Below, one piece after another: positions 1-8,481 of a stretch of DNA of 64,000 nt. This DNA is from Nocardioides abyssi. Lineage in GTDB: Bacteria > Actinomycetota > Actinomycetes > Propionibacteriales > Nocardioidaceae. How positions within the stretch are numbered: the first letter of the stretch is position 1; each line of letters opens with the position of its first letter. The position numbers and the translations under genes are program-made. The notes below the pieces were generated by a model. It ran no database searches. It had not been told where the DNA came from and worked only from the letters and a program-made list of their open reading frames with translations. The stretch is taken from the NCBI RefSeq assembly GCF_030412915.1, contig NZ_JAUHJR010000012.1, positions 1-64,000 on the forward strand, read 5' to 3'.

Positions 1-242
1 CACCTACGGCCACCGCCGCGTGCATGCCGAGCTGGTGTTGGGCAAGGGCATCGCGGTCAGCCGTGGGCGGGTGGAGCGGCTGATGCGCCACACCGGCGTG
101 CAGGGCGTGCACCGGCGCCGGTTGCGCGGTTGCACCCGCCGCGACGAGGCGGCCACGCCGTCGCAGGACCTGGTGGAGCGCAACTTCACCCCCGATGCGC
201 CCGACCGGCTCTACGTCGCCGACGTCACCCAGCACCGCACCA

Positions 243-1879
243 CTTGGATTCCAGCAGTCGTCGCAACAGTGGGGATCTAGGTGGCACAGAGTAGTTGAGT
301 CCAGCGCTCGGCCGGGGTGTCCCAGTCGAGAGACTTACGTGGTCGATCGTTGAGCTCAGTCGCGACGGTCTGGAGATCTTCGATCGTCTTGCTGGACAGG
401 TCGAGTCCGCGTGGGAAGTACTGGCGAAGTAGGCCGTTGGTGTTTTCGTTCGTGCCGCGCTGCCATGGCGCTCCGGGGTCAGCGAAATAGACCTCGAAGT
501 CGGTGGCGATGCTGAAGGCGCGGTGCTCGGCCATCTCGGCTCCTTGGTCCCAGGTCAGGGATCTACGCATTACGGCGGGCATGTCGCTGACGGTGGCGAT
601 GAGACTGTCGCGGACGGCTTCGGCGCTGCGTTCGCGGCCCAGGTGGCCGAGCAGGAGGTATCGGCTGGAGCGCTCGACCAGAGTCGCTACGGCTGATCCG
701 CCTGCGGCGCCAATGACTAGGTCTCCTTCCCAGTGACCGGGGACCTTGCGATCGGTCGCGTCGAGGGGGCGCTGGCTGATGGGGGTCAGCGGGTCGACGA
801 ACCGGGGCCGTCGGGCATCGGGCTGCCGGCGGGGACGCCGTGCGGTGCGCCCGCGGCGCAGCTGGGAGCCGAGCTCGCGGCGCAGCTCGCCCTTGGCGTG
901 GACGTAGATGGCTTGGTAGATCGTCTCGGGACACACGCGCATCTCCGGTGCGGCCGGGAAGTCCTTGATCAGCCGGTTGCTGATCTGCTGTGGCGACCAC
1001 TTCTTCCTCAGTCTCACCTGCACGTATTCGCGCAGCGTCGGGTCGGCCACCAGCTTGGCCTGCCGGGGTCGGGCGCGGCGTGCGACCGAGAGCCGGTGAG
1101 CTGTGTGAGGCATGTAGCCGCGCGAGGTGGTGTTGCGTCGCAGTTCGCGACTGATGGTGGACGGGGAACGTCCCATCGCCGCCGCGATCTGCCTGATCGA
1201 CTGCCCTTCGCGACGTAAGTCCTGAAGTTGCTCGCGCTCGAGGAGGCCCAGGTAGCGGGAGTCGATAGATCTGCTCGACCTTATTCAGGTCGACGCTGCC
1301 GCCGATGGCGCGGGTTCTGCGTTCGGGCACGCCTCCCATGATCGGCTCGGAATAGCGCACGATCCGGCCATCTGGGTAGACACGCCCCCGATTGATGATC
1401 GTGATGCCCTTGTCCCAGTCCGTGGCCGACCGGGCATCGGCTCCTACCTGTTTGCGGGCCTCTGCGCGCGTGAGTCCCTCGGCCCGCAGCCGCAGGAACT
1501 CCTCGCGCCGCGGGTTGGTCTTGCGAGCCTCGCTGGTGAAGATGCCGGCCTTGTGCGCCCACGCGTAGCAAGTCACGCGGGGGATGCCCATCTCCTTCGC
1601 CACGGCGGACACATTCGGGTTCACAGCCAGGCGGTGGAAGAAGTCAGCCTTCTCATCGGAGGTGTACTTCCGAGGCGTGGCACGAAACATCGAAAGCCCC
1701 GAGGCGCTGACCCACCGGTACGCGGCGTGCTCACTGACCCCGGCCGACCGCGCAGCGGCCCGGACCGTCCCTCCACGATCCAGAATCTCGAAGAAGCGCT
1801 CACGCTGTTCTTCGCTGTAGATCGGGCCACCCATCATCAACACCTCCAGTAGGCGTTGCGACGACTGCTGGAATCCAAG
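243..1879 (-). mobile_element. IS30-family insertion sequence
   Basis: A 1637-base element bounded by perfect 25-base inverted repeats, 243-267 and 1855-1879, beginning CTTGGATTCCAGCAG at the left end. It contains a single transposase gene on the minus strand that fills nearly the whole interval. It sits inside the IS3 transposase gene and its removal re-joins that reading frame. The three bases flanking it are CCA on the left and CCC on the right, so a clean target duplication is not visible. The transposase frame is broken (see that entry), so this copy is probably no longer autonomous. Confidence 0.85.
277..1843 (-). pseudogene. IS30-family transposase, frameshifted
   Basis: IS30 transposase of the long actinobacterial type, which I recall as one frame of roughly 430-460 residues. 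The amino-terminal part (from ATG at 1843, MLMMGGPIYSEEQRERFF) carries two helix-turn-helix-like segments and reads well to DLNKVEQI. The remainder continues in another frame as DSRYLGLLEREQLQDLRR and runs to the stop at 277, with the IS30 catalytic signature GHWEGDLVIG, LTWDQGAEMAEH and GTNENTNGLLRQYFP (D, D, E). The frame change lies at about 1264-1272, where the coding strand reads ATCTATCGAC; a 4-base insertion would explain it. Programmed frameshifting cannot be excluded, but no slippery heptamer is evident. Confidence 0.8.
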
Positions 1880-2360
1880 CCCGTGAAGGCAAGCTCTACC
1901 TCTGCGCGATCAAGGACGTCTACTCCAACCGGATCGTCGGCTACTCGATCGATTCACGAATGAAGTCCAGGATCGCGGTCGCTGCGCTCGACAACGCCGT
2001 CGCGCGTCGCAACGCCGAAGGCATCGATGTGGCCGGCTGCGTGCTGCACACCGACCGCGGGTCGCAATTTCGCTCGAGGAAGCTGGTCCACCAGCTCAAC
2101 CGCCACGACATGGTCGGCTCGATGGGCCGGATCGGTGCGGCCGGCGACAACGCCGCGATGGAGTCGTTCTTCTCGCTGCTGCAGAAGAACGTCCTTGACC
2201 GGCGAACATGGAACACCCGCGAGGAGCTGCGGATCGCGATCGTGACCTGGATCGAGAGGACCTACCACCGACGCCGTCGGCAGGCCGCTCTCGGGCGGTT
2301 GACCCCGGTCGAGTACGAGTTGATCATGAAGCCCGCCGCCACCCAGGCGGCCTAAACCGA

Positions 2361-2386
2361 CTGTCACCCGTTCGTGCAGCAGACCC
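2361..2386 (+). repeat. IS3 terminal sequence, copy 1
   Basis: A 26-base sequence beginning CTGTCACCCGTTCGTGCAGC, just downstream of the IS3 transposase stop. The exact reverse complement occurs at 58018-58043, 55.6 kb away. Its position after OrfB fits the right terminal repeat of the IS3 element. Confidence 0.7.
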
Positions 2387-2465
2387 CACGGTCGGGTAGC
2401 GCGGGTGGCGGCTTGACGGGCACACGCGGAATCGCGTGGTGTCGAGGTGTAGCCGTGGGCGAGGA

Positions 2466-3479
2466 TCAGTTGAGAATGGGGTAGCGCTCGGAAACAGCTC
2501 TAAGTCCACGGACATGCTGGGCGAGGTCGAGCGCGAGCTGGTCAAGCACCCAGCTGAGTTCGAGACGACTCACCGCTTCGACCGGCAGGGCGTGCACTCC
2601 GTGGACGGCGCCGATGAGCGCAGCCGCGACTGTGGCCGACCCTCTGCCCCCGGGTAACCGGTAGGCGAAATCCAGCGCATCTTGTACATCGTCGGGTTCG
2701 GGAAAGGAGATCGCGGTATAGATCCCGCCCGTCATCGCTGACGTCGCGTCGTCTCGCATCCATTGACGCAGCGCGCTCGGGTCCCGTGGCTGACCGCCTG
2801 CGATGTCTCGAGCCGCGCTGAATAGGCTGCCCATTTCGTTAAACGGTGATGCGCCAACTGCCTCGCGGACGTCCATACCTGCCAGGCAAGAGGAGGCGAG
2901 GCTGGCGGTCGCCACTGCTGAATGGATCGCTGACCCCTCCCCATGCGTCAACACCGCGTAGCTGGCGAACTCCGCATCTGCCTCGCTGTAGATGCCCTCG
3001 TATGGCAGCAGATGGCGCACCGCCGCCGTGGGCAACAACCGCGTCACCACCTGCGTGCCGCCGCTGCTGCTCCCGGGCTGCTCGAGGGTTCCCGGCCGGC
3101 CTCCTCTGACCGCTGAGACGGTCGCTGGAGCCGATCCCCGCCTTTCGCTTAGGGCCGGAACCTCGCTAAGCCAACCATTCGCCACGGGAGCGCCTTGTGC
3201 ATCGGTCGTCGGGATGACCTCTTGCTGGGCGCCCCATCGAGTGAGCGCGTTCCACAGTGCTGGCGCCACCTGACCTGGCGCCAGCTGGTCGCCCGAGGAC
3301 GCAAGCGCCCGCACCAGCCCGTCGGCGGTGAACGCGGCCAACTGCGTGGCAACGCCGACATCGATCACTCCGCGCCGCCGGAACGACCCTCGCGCGCGTT
3401 CATAACTGTCCCCCAGAGCCAGGCCGAGCAGCAGCCCACGCAGGCGCTCGTTCCACGAGTCCTCACCCGGCTCGTTCAT
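2466..3479 (-). CDS. ADP-ribosylglycohydrolase-family protein with degenerate metal site
   Basis: 337-residue protein resembling the ADP-ribosylglycohydrolase (DraG/ARH) fold, which removes ADP-ribose from proteins or small molecules. The start at 3479 is chosen because GAGGAG lies 5 bases upstream; the frame stays open further upstream but loses family resemblance. It opens with the typical [12 protein letters not shown] segment (residues 14-25) and has [11 protein letters not shown] in the middle. The carboxy-terminal stretch ends in GAVHG as in the family, but the usual acidic metal ligands of a GDxD-type motif are replaced by GGRGS (277-281). The usual TDDT motif is also absent, as in Streptomyces paralogues that have QLxxFT there. 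It may bind ADP-ribose without hydrolysing it. It lies between the IS remnants and the cassette that starts at 4047, on the opposite strand. Confidence 0.75.
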   Translation of the reverse strand: MNEPGEDSWNERLRGLLLGLALGDSYERARGSFRRRGVIDVGVATQLAAFTADGLVRALASSGDQLAPGQVAPALWNALTRWGAQQEVIPTTDAQGAPVANGWLSEVPALSERRGSAPATVSAVRGGRPGTLEQPGSSSGGTQVVTRLLPTAAVRHLLPYEGIYSEADAEFASYAVLTHGEGSAIHSAVATASLASSCLAGMDVREAVGASPFNEMGSLFSAARDIAGGQPRDPSALRQWMRDDATSAMTGGIYTAISFPEPDDVQDALDFAYRLPGGRGSATVAAALIGAVHGVHALPVEAVSRLELSWVLDQLALDLAQHVRGLRAVSERYPILN

Positions 3480-3743
3480 CGCGCACTCCTCATCAGGCGG
3501 GGGCGGCTCTCCGCCATGCCATTGGCCGCGATCGCCGGCCGATGCCCCTGAAGCATCGGAGACTAACGTCTCGGCCTGGGCGCCGGGCCTCATGTCGGCT
3601 TGCGAGGTCCGGTTGTGTCCCGCCGCGACCGCTGTTGGCGAAGCCTCGTCAGGTCCGGTTTGTGCGGCCGATGGTTTGGCGCAGCTCCGCGATGCAGTCG
3701 TCAGTGAGGTCCTCCCGCCCGGATGCTCTCCGCGCCCCGCGCC
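3480..3743. other. Intergenic stretch without a recognisable gene
   Basis: Between the divergent ADP-ribosylglycohydrolase-like gene and the integrase remnant. Open frames cross it on both strands, but none shows a start with a ribosome site or a recognisable family. It may contain further, more decayed integrase sequence. Confidence 0.4.
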
Positions 3744-3945
3744 GAGGTCGTCGGCCTCGATGGCACCCGGATCAGCGCCCATTTCCCTGCGCGCCAGGCA
3801 CGCCACCGCCGCCGCGCTCGCCGGGGTACCCCCGAATCGGATCGCTGCGAAGACCCGGCACAAGGACCTCGGAGTTCTCGTCAACCGCTACATCCGGCCC
3901 CTCCGAGCACTCACTACGACGTCCAGCAGGGACCTCCGTCTCTGA
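3744..3945 (+). pseudogene. Tyrosine recombinase (integrase) C-terminal remnant
   Basis: The end of a site-specific tyrosine recombinase. One frame gives [12 protein letters not shown]; after a frameshift near 3780 a second frame gives [15 protein letters not shown], then [20 protein letters not shown] and the ending TTSSRDLRL. This corresponds to the family's HxLR box followed by the H and Y positions of the catalytic region (TRH, then NRYIRP). The amino-terminal and core-binding domains are missing, so it is a fragment. It marks past mobility of this region and sits directly upstream of the kinase/nuclease cassette. Confidence 0.75.
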
Positions 3946-4046
3946 ATCTCTGGCGGGAGAAGTTCTCGAAACCGCTTGCTCGCACTCACTTCAGATGGTT
4001 ACAGTTATTGCAGTTGGTTGCACCTGCATCAGTTGGAGTGGAAGCG

Positions 4047-4439
4047 ATGCCCGAGATCCTGCCGGACGACGTCCAGGCTCTCCGCGACGCATTGGAGGCC
4101 TCGCCCGAGGAGGTGACGGTCACGCTCAGCCTGACCCGCAAGAGTGCCGAGAAGGTACTCGAACTCCTGGAAGCCGAACACTCGACCGGTGCCGTAGTCG
4201 TACCGGTGAAGGACCTGTTCACCAGCACCGAGGCCGCGAAGATGCTCGGCATGTCGCGACCCACCCTCATGAAGCTCGTGGACGCCGGCGCCGTAGAGCA
4301 CGTCCGGGTTGGGACCCACCGGCGCATCCCTATGCGGGCGCTCGTCGAGTACCAGCGCCAGCGCCAGTTGGAGCATGAGGAGAGCGTCGCGGCCGCGGAG
4401 CAGTTCCGCAGCAACATCACGTTCGGGGGCAACCAGTGA
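4047..4439 (+). CDS. Excisionase-type HTH protein, probable antitoxin/regulator
   Basis: 130-residue protein with an amino-terminal helical segment (8-45) and a MerR/excisionase-like helix-turn-helix at 58-82 (FTSTEAAKMLGMSRPTL), followed by the wing VGTHRRIP and a charged helix EYQRQRQLEHEESVAAA. The start at 4047 follows GGAG about nine bases upstream; the longer frame reaching back to 3723 crosses the integrase remnant and is not used. Small HTH proteins of this type commonly precede PIN-domain toxins in actinobacteria. Here its stop overlaps the GTG start of the PIN-kinase gene by four bases (GTGA), so the two are likely translationally coupled. I infer that it represses the cassette and may neutralise the PIN domain. 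Confidence 0.85.
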   Translation: MPEILPDDVQALRDALEASPEEVTVTLSLTRKSAEKVLELLEAEHSTGAVVVPVKDLFTSTEAAKMLGMSRPTLMKLVDAGAVEHVRVGTHRRIPMRALVEYQRQRQLEHEESVAAAEQFRSNITFGGNQ

Positions 4440-6895
4440 GTCTCGACATTCAGTTGCTCGACCCTGTCGAGTTCCTCCAGCCCAACCGCCGACTGTTCAT
4501 TGACACCAACATCTTCATGGACCCTGACACTCGTCGGGCTGGTGGGTTGAAGCGGCTGTTCGAGCGCGGCCAGGACGCGATCCTGAAAAACGGCAACCCG
4601 ATCGTCGTACCGACCAAGGTCATTGGGGAACTCACCAAACAGAGTCGGCGCGACCCCGCCCGGGAAGCTGAAGAACGTACGAAGGTGGCCATCAAGAAGG
4701 CCGGCGCATCCCTCCGATTCCTCGAGGATGCAAGCAAGCACGGGCTGGTCCGCAAGAACCTCGGAGACGAGAGCAACCCGTACGCGGACGACTTGTTCCT
4801 GCGGATCTTTGAGCGATTCGCGTCGACGTACGAGATGTGTCTCCTAACGCGTGACATCACCATCAAGCTGCGCATCCGCCTCCTTGCTCACGAGCTTGAC
4901 AGGCGGCTCCTGACCGGCGTCCTCACCAAGGATGGCGACGTCGAGATCGAGTCCGACCAGTCGCTCATTAACCGAGGAGTGCGCAAATACAACCTGCACG
5001 CATCCAACGTCGCGGAGGGTAACGGCAATCAGAGAGACAAGTCTGAGGTCGCGGCACTCGGACCTCTGCTCCAGCAGTTCCGGAAGGCGTTCGGCGTCCA
5101 GGAGTCGGACGACAAGGTCGGTAGTACAGCCGCCAAACTGACTGCACCGCAGGGTCTTTCGGTTGGTTCGCCCAAGGCGAAGCCGTTCAGTTCGGCGGCC
5201 GCGATCAAGCCACGCGACACACCTCTCACCGTCTCATCGCTTCCTGTTGAGGGCGATCAGGTGAGGTGGGAGTCCGCGAGCAAGTGCGGCACTTTTGTGT
5301 TGGGCTCGTTGCTCGGTCGGGGAGGCGAAGGGTCCGTGTACGAGGGTGGCGGCAACACGGTCGTCAAGATCTTCGACAAGGACCACATCACTCAGCACCG
5401 CAAGGCCAAGGTCGAACTGCTTGTCATCAGCGGGCTCCAGGCCAAAGGCCTGTGCATCCCGTCAGCGACGGTTCACAATGCGGCAGGGGAGTTCGTCGGT
5501 TACGTCATGCCCACGGCGAGTGGTCGCGAAGCGCGCACGATCTTCAACATCCGCAAACTCGAGAAGGACTTCCCCACCTGGAAGAAGTCCGACCTCGTCG
5601 ACATCTGCATCTCGTTTCTGAAGAAGGTGGAGTACCTGCACTCCATGAACGTCATCCTCGGCGACATCAACCCCAAGAACCTGATGATCGACGACCGAAA
5701 GAACGTCTTCATCATCGACGCGGACTCGTGGCAGCTTGAGGGGTATCCCTGCCCGGTCGGAACTCCGATGTACACATCTCCGGCAATGCTCGGGAAGACC
5801 TACGCGGAGGATCTGCGCACCATGGAGGACGAGCTCTTCGCGGTCGCCACGATGCTGTTCCAGATCGTGATGACAGGGCAGTTTCCGTACATGCGCACGG
5901 GCACCGACGGCGACATGGTGCAGCTGATCCGTGAGGGCAACTTCGCCTTCCAGATCTCGATCCGCGGCAAGGAGTACAACGATCGGGATCAGCCTGATGG
6001 CGACTGGAAGTACATCTGGAGTCACATCCACAAGCCGGTCAAGAACCTCTTCTGGGACACCTTTCACAAGGAGGGTAAGCGCTACAACAGACGCCCGACA
6101 GCCACCGAATGGCTCGAAGCGTTCAAGGCGTACCGGGCCTACTTGGGGAACAAGCGGCTCAACTTCGACCCGATGTCGAACGACGTTCGACCTATCCGCA
6201 ACAAGGCGTTCAAGCCGGACACCCCCATAGAGGACTGCTCGACCTGTGGGCGCAAGCACGCGATCGCAGGCTTCATGCCCGAGGGAGAGACCGAGTACAT
6301 CGTCCCGAGGCAGTGCAATAAGTGTCGTGGGCCGTCGGCGACGGGCGCGGGTCAGGCTCGCTCCCGACGACCCCCATCAGAGCCATCCCGAGGCCCGGTC
6401 GCCACCGCTACCGGAAAAACCCGAGTCTCTGCCCTCGCGAAGCACTACGGCATTACCAGCAAGCAAGCGCTGGAAAAGCTCTCGGCTCTCGGTGAGTACG
6501 CCAAGACAGCGTCCTCGAGCGTCGGGCCCGACGTCGTCAACAGATTCGAGGCCGCCTATGGCGCAAACCTCCGAGCTGCTCGCCGCCAGCGCGCAAACAC
6601 TCTCGACCCGTCGAAGCTTTGCACCCGATGCCGCAACCCCTTCATCACCTACGGGAACGTCGAATGGCATCAACGGGAAGGAAAGCCTGTGCCGACCACG
6701 CACAAGGCCGGCCCAGGTGGGGCATATCCACCTGACTGTGTCCCACGCTCGAGCCAGCCGCGCCGATCGACTAGCCAGCGGTCGTCGACGACTGGCAACA
6801 ACCCAGCAACGAAGTCCACGCAGAAGTCGCAGAAGCCGCAGAAGCAGCAGCAGAAGAAGAAAAAGAAGGGGTTCTGGTCATGGCTGTTCGGCTGA
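4436..6895 (+). CDS. PIN ribonuclease domain fused to a protein kinase with zinc ribbons
   Basis: 819-residue multidomain protein. Residues 18-150 form a PIN-like nuclease domain: FIDTNIF (Asp23), IGEL (Glu65), YADDLF (Asp118/119) and LLTRD (Asp140) supply the expected acidic metal site. A linker of about 130 residues follows. The kinase domain starts near 285 with the glycine loop GRGGEGSVY (294-302), Lys311 in VVKIF, the catalytic loop GDINPKN (Asp410) and IIDADSWQ (Asp428) in place of DFG. This is the divergent form seen in TerY-P-type kinases. Two Cys clusters follow, CSTC/CNKC near 605-632 and CTRC near 728. The tail is lysine-rich and ends GFWSWLFG. Genes for a vWA protein and a PP2C phosphatase follow, completing a triad. 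The fusion suggests RNA cleavage gated by phosphorylation; that role is inferred. Confidence 0.9.
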   Translation: MSLDIQLLDPVEFLQPNRRLFIDTNIFMDPDTRRAGGLKRLFERGQDAILKNGNPIVVPTKVIGELTKQSRRDPAREAEERTKVAIKKAGASLRFLEDASKHGLVRKNLGDESNPYADDLFLRIFERFASTYEMCLLTRDITIKLRIRLLAHELDRRLLTGVLTKDGDVEIESDQSLINRGVRKYNLHASNVAEGNGNQRDKSEVAALGPLLQQFRKAFGVQESDDKVGSTAAKLTAPQGLSVGSPKAKPFSSAAAIKPRDTPLTVSSLPVEGDQVRWESASKCGTFVLGSLLGRGGEGSVYEGGGNTVVKIFDKDHITQHRKAKVELLVISGLQAKGLCIPSATVHNAAGEFVGYVMPTASGREARTIFNIRKLEKDFPTWKKSDLVDICISFLKKVEYLHSMNVILGDINPKNLMIDDRKNVFIIDADSWQLEGYPCPVGTPMYTSPAMLGKTYAEDLRTMEDELFAVATMLFQIVMTGQFPYMRTGTDGDMVQLIREGNFAFQISIRGKEYNDRDQPDGDWKYIWSHIHKPVKNLFWDTFHKEGKRYNRRPTATEWLEAFKAYRAYLGNKRLNFDPMSNDVRPIRNKAFKPDTPIEDCSTCGRKHAIAGFMPEGETEYIVPRQCNKCRGPSATGAGQARSRRPPSEPSRGPVATATGKTRVSALAKHYGITSKQALEKLSALGEYAKTASSSVGPDVVNRFEAAYGANLRAARRQRANTLDPSKLCTRCRNPFITYGNVEWHQREGKPVPTTHKAGPGGAYPPDCVPRSSQPRRSTSQRSSTTGNNPATKSTQKSQKPQKQQQKKKKKGFWSWLFG

Positions 6896-6938
6896 ACCGC
6901 CTTCAGCCAACTCATCTTCCAAGAACAGGAGCAAACGA

Positions 6939-7613
6939 ATGGCAACGCTCAACATCGGGGCTGACGACCTCGTCGACAACCCCACCCCGCGTGTCCCGGT
7001 CTCGCTGTGTCTCGACACCAGCACGTCCATGGCCGGATCGCCGATCGCGGAGCTCGTCCGAGGCGTGAATCTCTTTTACGAGGCGATCGACGAAGACGAC
7101 GACGCCCACGACTCGGCCGAGATCAACATCGTGGAGTTCAACTCCTCGGCGGGTCTTGTCCACGACTTCGCCAGCATCGAGCGTCTGCCGCGGATCTCCT
7201 CCCTGACCGCCGACGGCTTGACCGCCATGGCCGCGGGCGTGAACCTCGCGCTCGACACGCTGGAGAAGCGCAAGGCCACCTACTCGGGCAGCGGAGTCTT
7301 GTACTACCAGCCGTGGCTCGTCCTCATGACGGACGGCGCCCCCACCGACAACATCGAAATCGCAGTGAAGCGGGTCGTTGATCTGGTCGAGACGAAGAAG
7401 CTCACGGTGTTCCCGATCGGGATCGGCAGCCGTGCCGACATGAACACGCTGGCTCGTTTCAGCCCCAACCGGCCGCCACTTCGCCTCGACGGGCTCAAGT
7501 TCAAGGAATTCTTCGAATGGCTCTCGAAGTCGGTCGCGCGGGTCTCGCGGTCGACGCCAGGGGACACCGTGAAGCTGGACCTCGAAGGCCTCGAAGGCTG
7601 GGCGGAACTGTAA
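6939..7613 (+). CDS. von Willebrand factor A domain protein (TerY-like)
   Basis: 224-residue single vWA domain. The metal-ion-dependent adhesion site is complete: CLDTSTSMAG (DxSxS, about residues 25-34), a threonine-containing loop around GLTAMAAG, and LMTDGAPTD. There is no signal peptide, so it acts in the cytoplasm. The ATG at 6939 is preceded by AGGAG seven bases upstream. It follows the PIN-kinase gene by 43 bases and abuts the phosphatase gene, whose GTG begins immediately after this TAA. In TerY-P triads the vWA protein is thought to act as a scaffold or metal-sensing partner for the kinase and phosphatase; I infer the same here. Confidence 0.9.
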   Translation: MATLNIGADDLVDNPTPRVPVSLCLDTSTSMAGSPIAELVRGVNLFYEAIDEDDDAHDSAEINIVEFNSSAGLVHDFASIERLPRISSLTADGLTAMAAGVNLALDTLEKRKATYSGSGVLYYQPWLVLMTDGAPTDNIEIAVKRVVDLVETKKLTVFPIGIGSRADMNTLARFSPNRPPLRLDGLKFKEFFEWLSKSVARVSRSTPGDTVKLDLEGLEGWAEL

Positions 7614-8423
7614 GTGTTCAAGGAGTTCCACTACCAAGTCAGGGGCCACGGGCACCTGCAGGACGGCACTCCGGTCCAGGATCGGACCAAGTACCTCTCT
7701 CGTGGCGGTGTCCAAGTCCTCTGCCTCGCCGACGGCGCCGGCTCTGCGACGCACTCTCAGTTCGGCGCCCAGGCCGTGGTTGATGAAGCATGCACCACGC
7801 TGGTCAATCGATTCGCCGATTTCGCTGCGAGCGACGACGGTGCGCGCATCAAGGTGGAACTGCTAGAACAGCTTGTCTCCAAGTTCAACCAGGTTGCGAA
7901 CCAGCACGGGGTCGAATCTCGCGAACTAGCCTCGACGTTCATGTGCGTGGCCGTCTCGGGGGAGCGGTTCCTTGGTGCTCATGTTGGTGACGGCGTCGTC
8001 GGCTACCTCAAGAACGGTGAGCTGAAAGTCATCTCGGCCCCGGACAACGCTGAGTTCGCCAACCAGACAACCTTTGTCACGTCTAGCCGCGCCGCCGAGT
8101 CGATGCGGCTTTTCCGCGGATCGCTGGAGGGTGTCGCCGGGTTCATCTTGATGAGCGACGGGACGGCGGAGAGCCTGTTCGATGCCCGGACCGGTAGGTT
8201 GGCGGCAGCTTGCGCGAAGCTCATCGCTGCCGTCGGGGCGGCCCCAGCAGATCTCAGCAAGACTTCCAAGTACACCAAGCGCCTACGGCGCTTGATGGAC
8301 CTCAAGATTCGCAACGCCACGAAGGACGACTGCTCGATTGGGATCCTCGGTCGAAACCTGGCTCGGACCCGACCCAATCGACCCGTGGTGGGACACCAAG
8401 TACCCCGGGGGTCTCATCGGTGA
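7614..8423 (+). CDS. PP2C-family serine/threonine phosphatase
   Basis: 269-residue PP2C-like phosphatase, the natural antagonist of the upstream kinase. Motifs in order: CLADGAGSATHSQ (DGxG metal loop), AHVGDGVVGY, LMSDGTAES and the final TKDDCSIGIL, which together give the metal-binding aspartates. There is no membrane segment or extra domain. The GTG start directly follows the vWA stop codon with no gap, implying translational coupling. Divergent PP2C enzymes of this length are part of the TerY-P triad. I infer that it reverses phosphorylation of the PIN-kinase or of its target. Confidence 0.88.
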   Translation: MFKEFHYQVRGHGHLQDGTPVQDRTKYLSRGGVQVLCLADGAGSATHSQFGAQAVVDEACTTLVNRFADFAASDDGARIKVELLEQLVSKFNQVANQHGVESRELASTFMCVAVSGERFLGAHVGDGVVGYLKNGELKVISAPDNAEFANQTTFVTSSRAAESMRLFRGSLEGVAGFILMSDGTAESLFDARTGRLAAACAKLIAAVGAAPADLSKTSKYTKRLRRLMDLKIRNATKDDCSIGILGRNLARTRPNRPVVGHQVPRGSHR

Positions 8424-8481
8424 CTCAACCTCCACAGCCGGGCCCTGAGATGCGCCCCGCCCCCTCCGCACAAATGATCCG

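Larger units (their letters stand above)
2..2355 (+). pseudogene. IS3-family transposase OrfB, split by IS30 insertion
   Basis: DDE-type transposase of the IS3 family, cut in two by an insertion. The upstream part (2-242) starts inside the protein with the TYGHRR motif and runs through DVTQHRT, which holds the first catalytic Asp. The downstream part (1880-2355) resumes with REGKLYLCAIKD and carries the second Asp (LHTDRGSQF) and the Glu (AAMESFF), ending at a TAA. Removing 243-1879 (1637 bases) restores one open frame across the junction, which shows the two parts were one gene. The 5' end is outside the window. Non-functional in this form. Confidence 0.85.
1..2386 (+). mobile_element. IS3-family element, left end missing, interrupted by IS30
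   Basis: The right part of an IS3-type insertion sequence. It contains the second half of an OrfB transposase and, 5 bases after the stop, a 26-base terminal sequence (2361-2386) that recurs exactly in inverted orientation at 58018-58043. The left end and OrfA lie outside the window. An IS30-type element occupies 243-1879 inside the transposase gene, so this copy cannot make an intact transposase. The outer end at 2386 is inferred from where the match with the distant copy stops; no target duplication can be checked because the left end is missing. Confidence 0.75.

Noticed and set aside
3480..3884. Amino-terminal extension of the ADP-ribosylglycohydrolase-like protein
   Set aside because: It overlaps the integrase remnant on the other strand, has no family similarity, and a clear GAGGAG site precedes the ATG at 3479.
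3723..4046. Amino-terminal extension of the HTH protein
   Set aside because: This part translates the integrase remnant and an intergenic stretch; the ribosome site and family resemblance begin at 4047.
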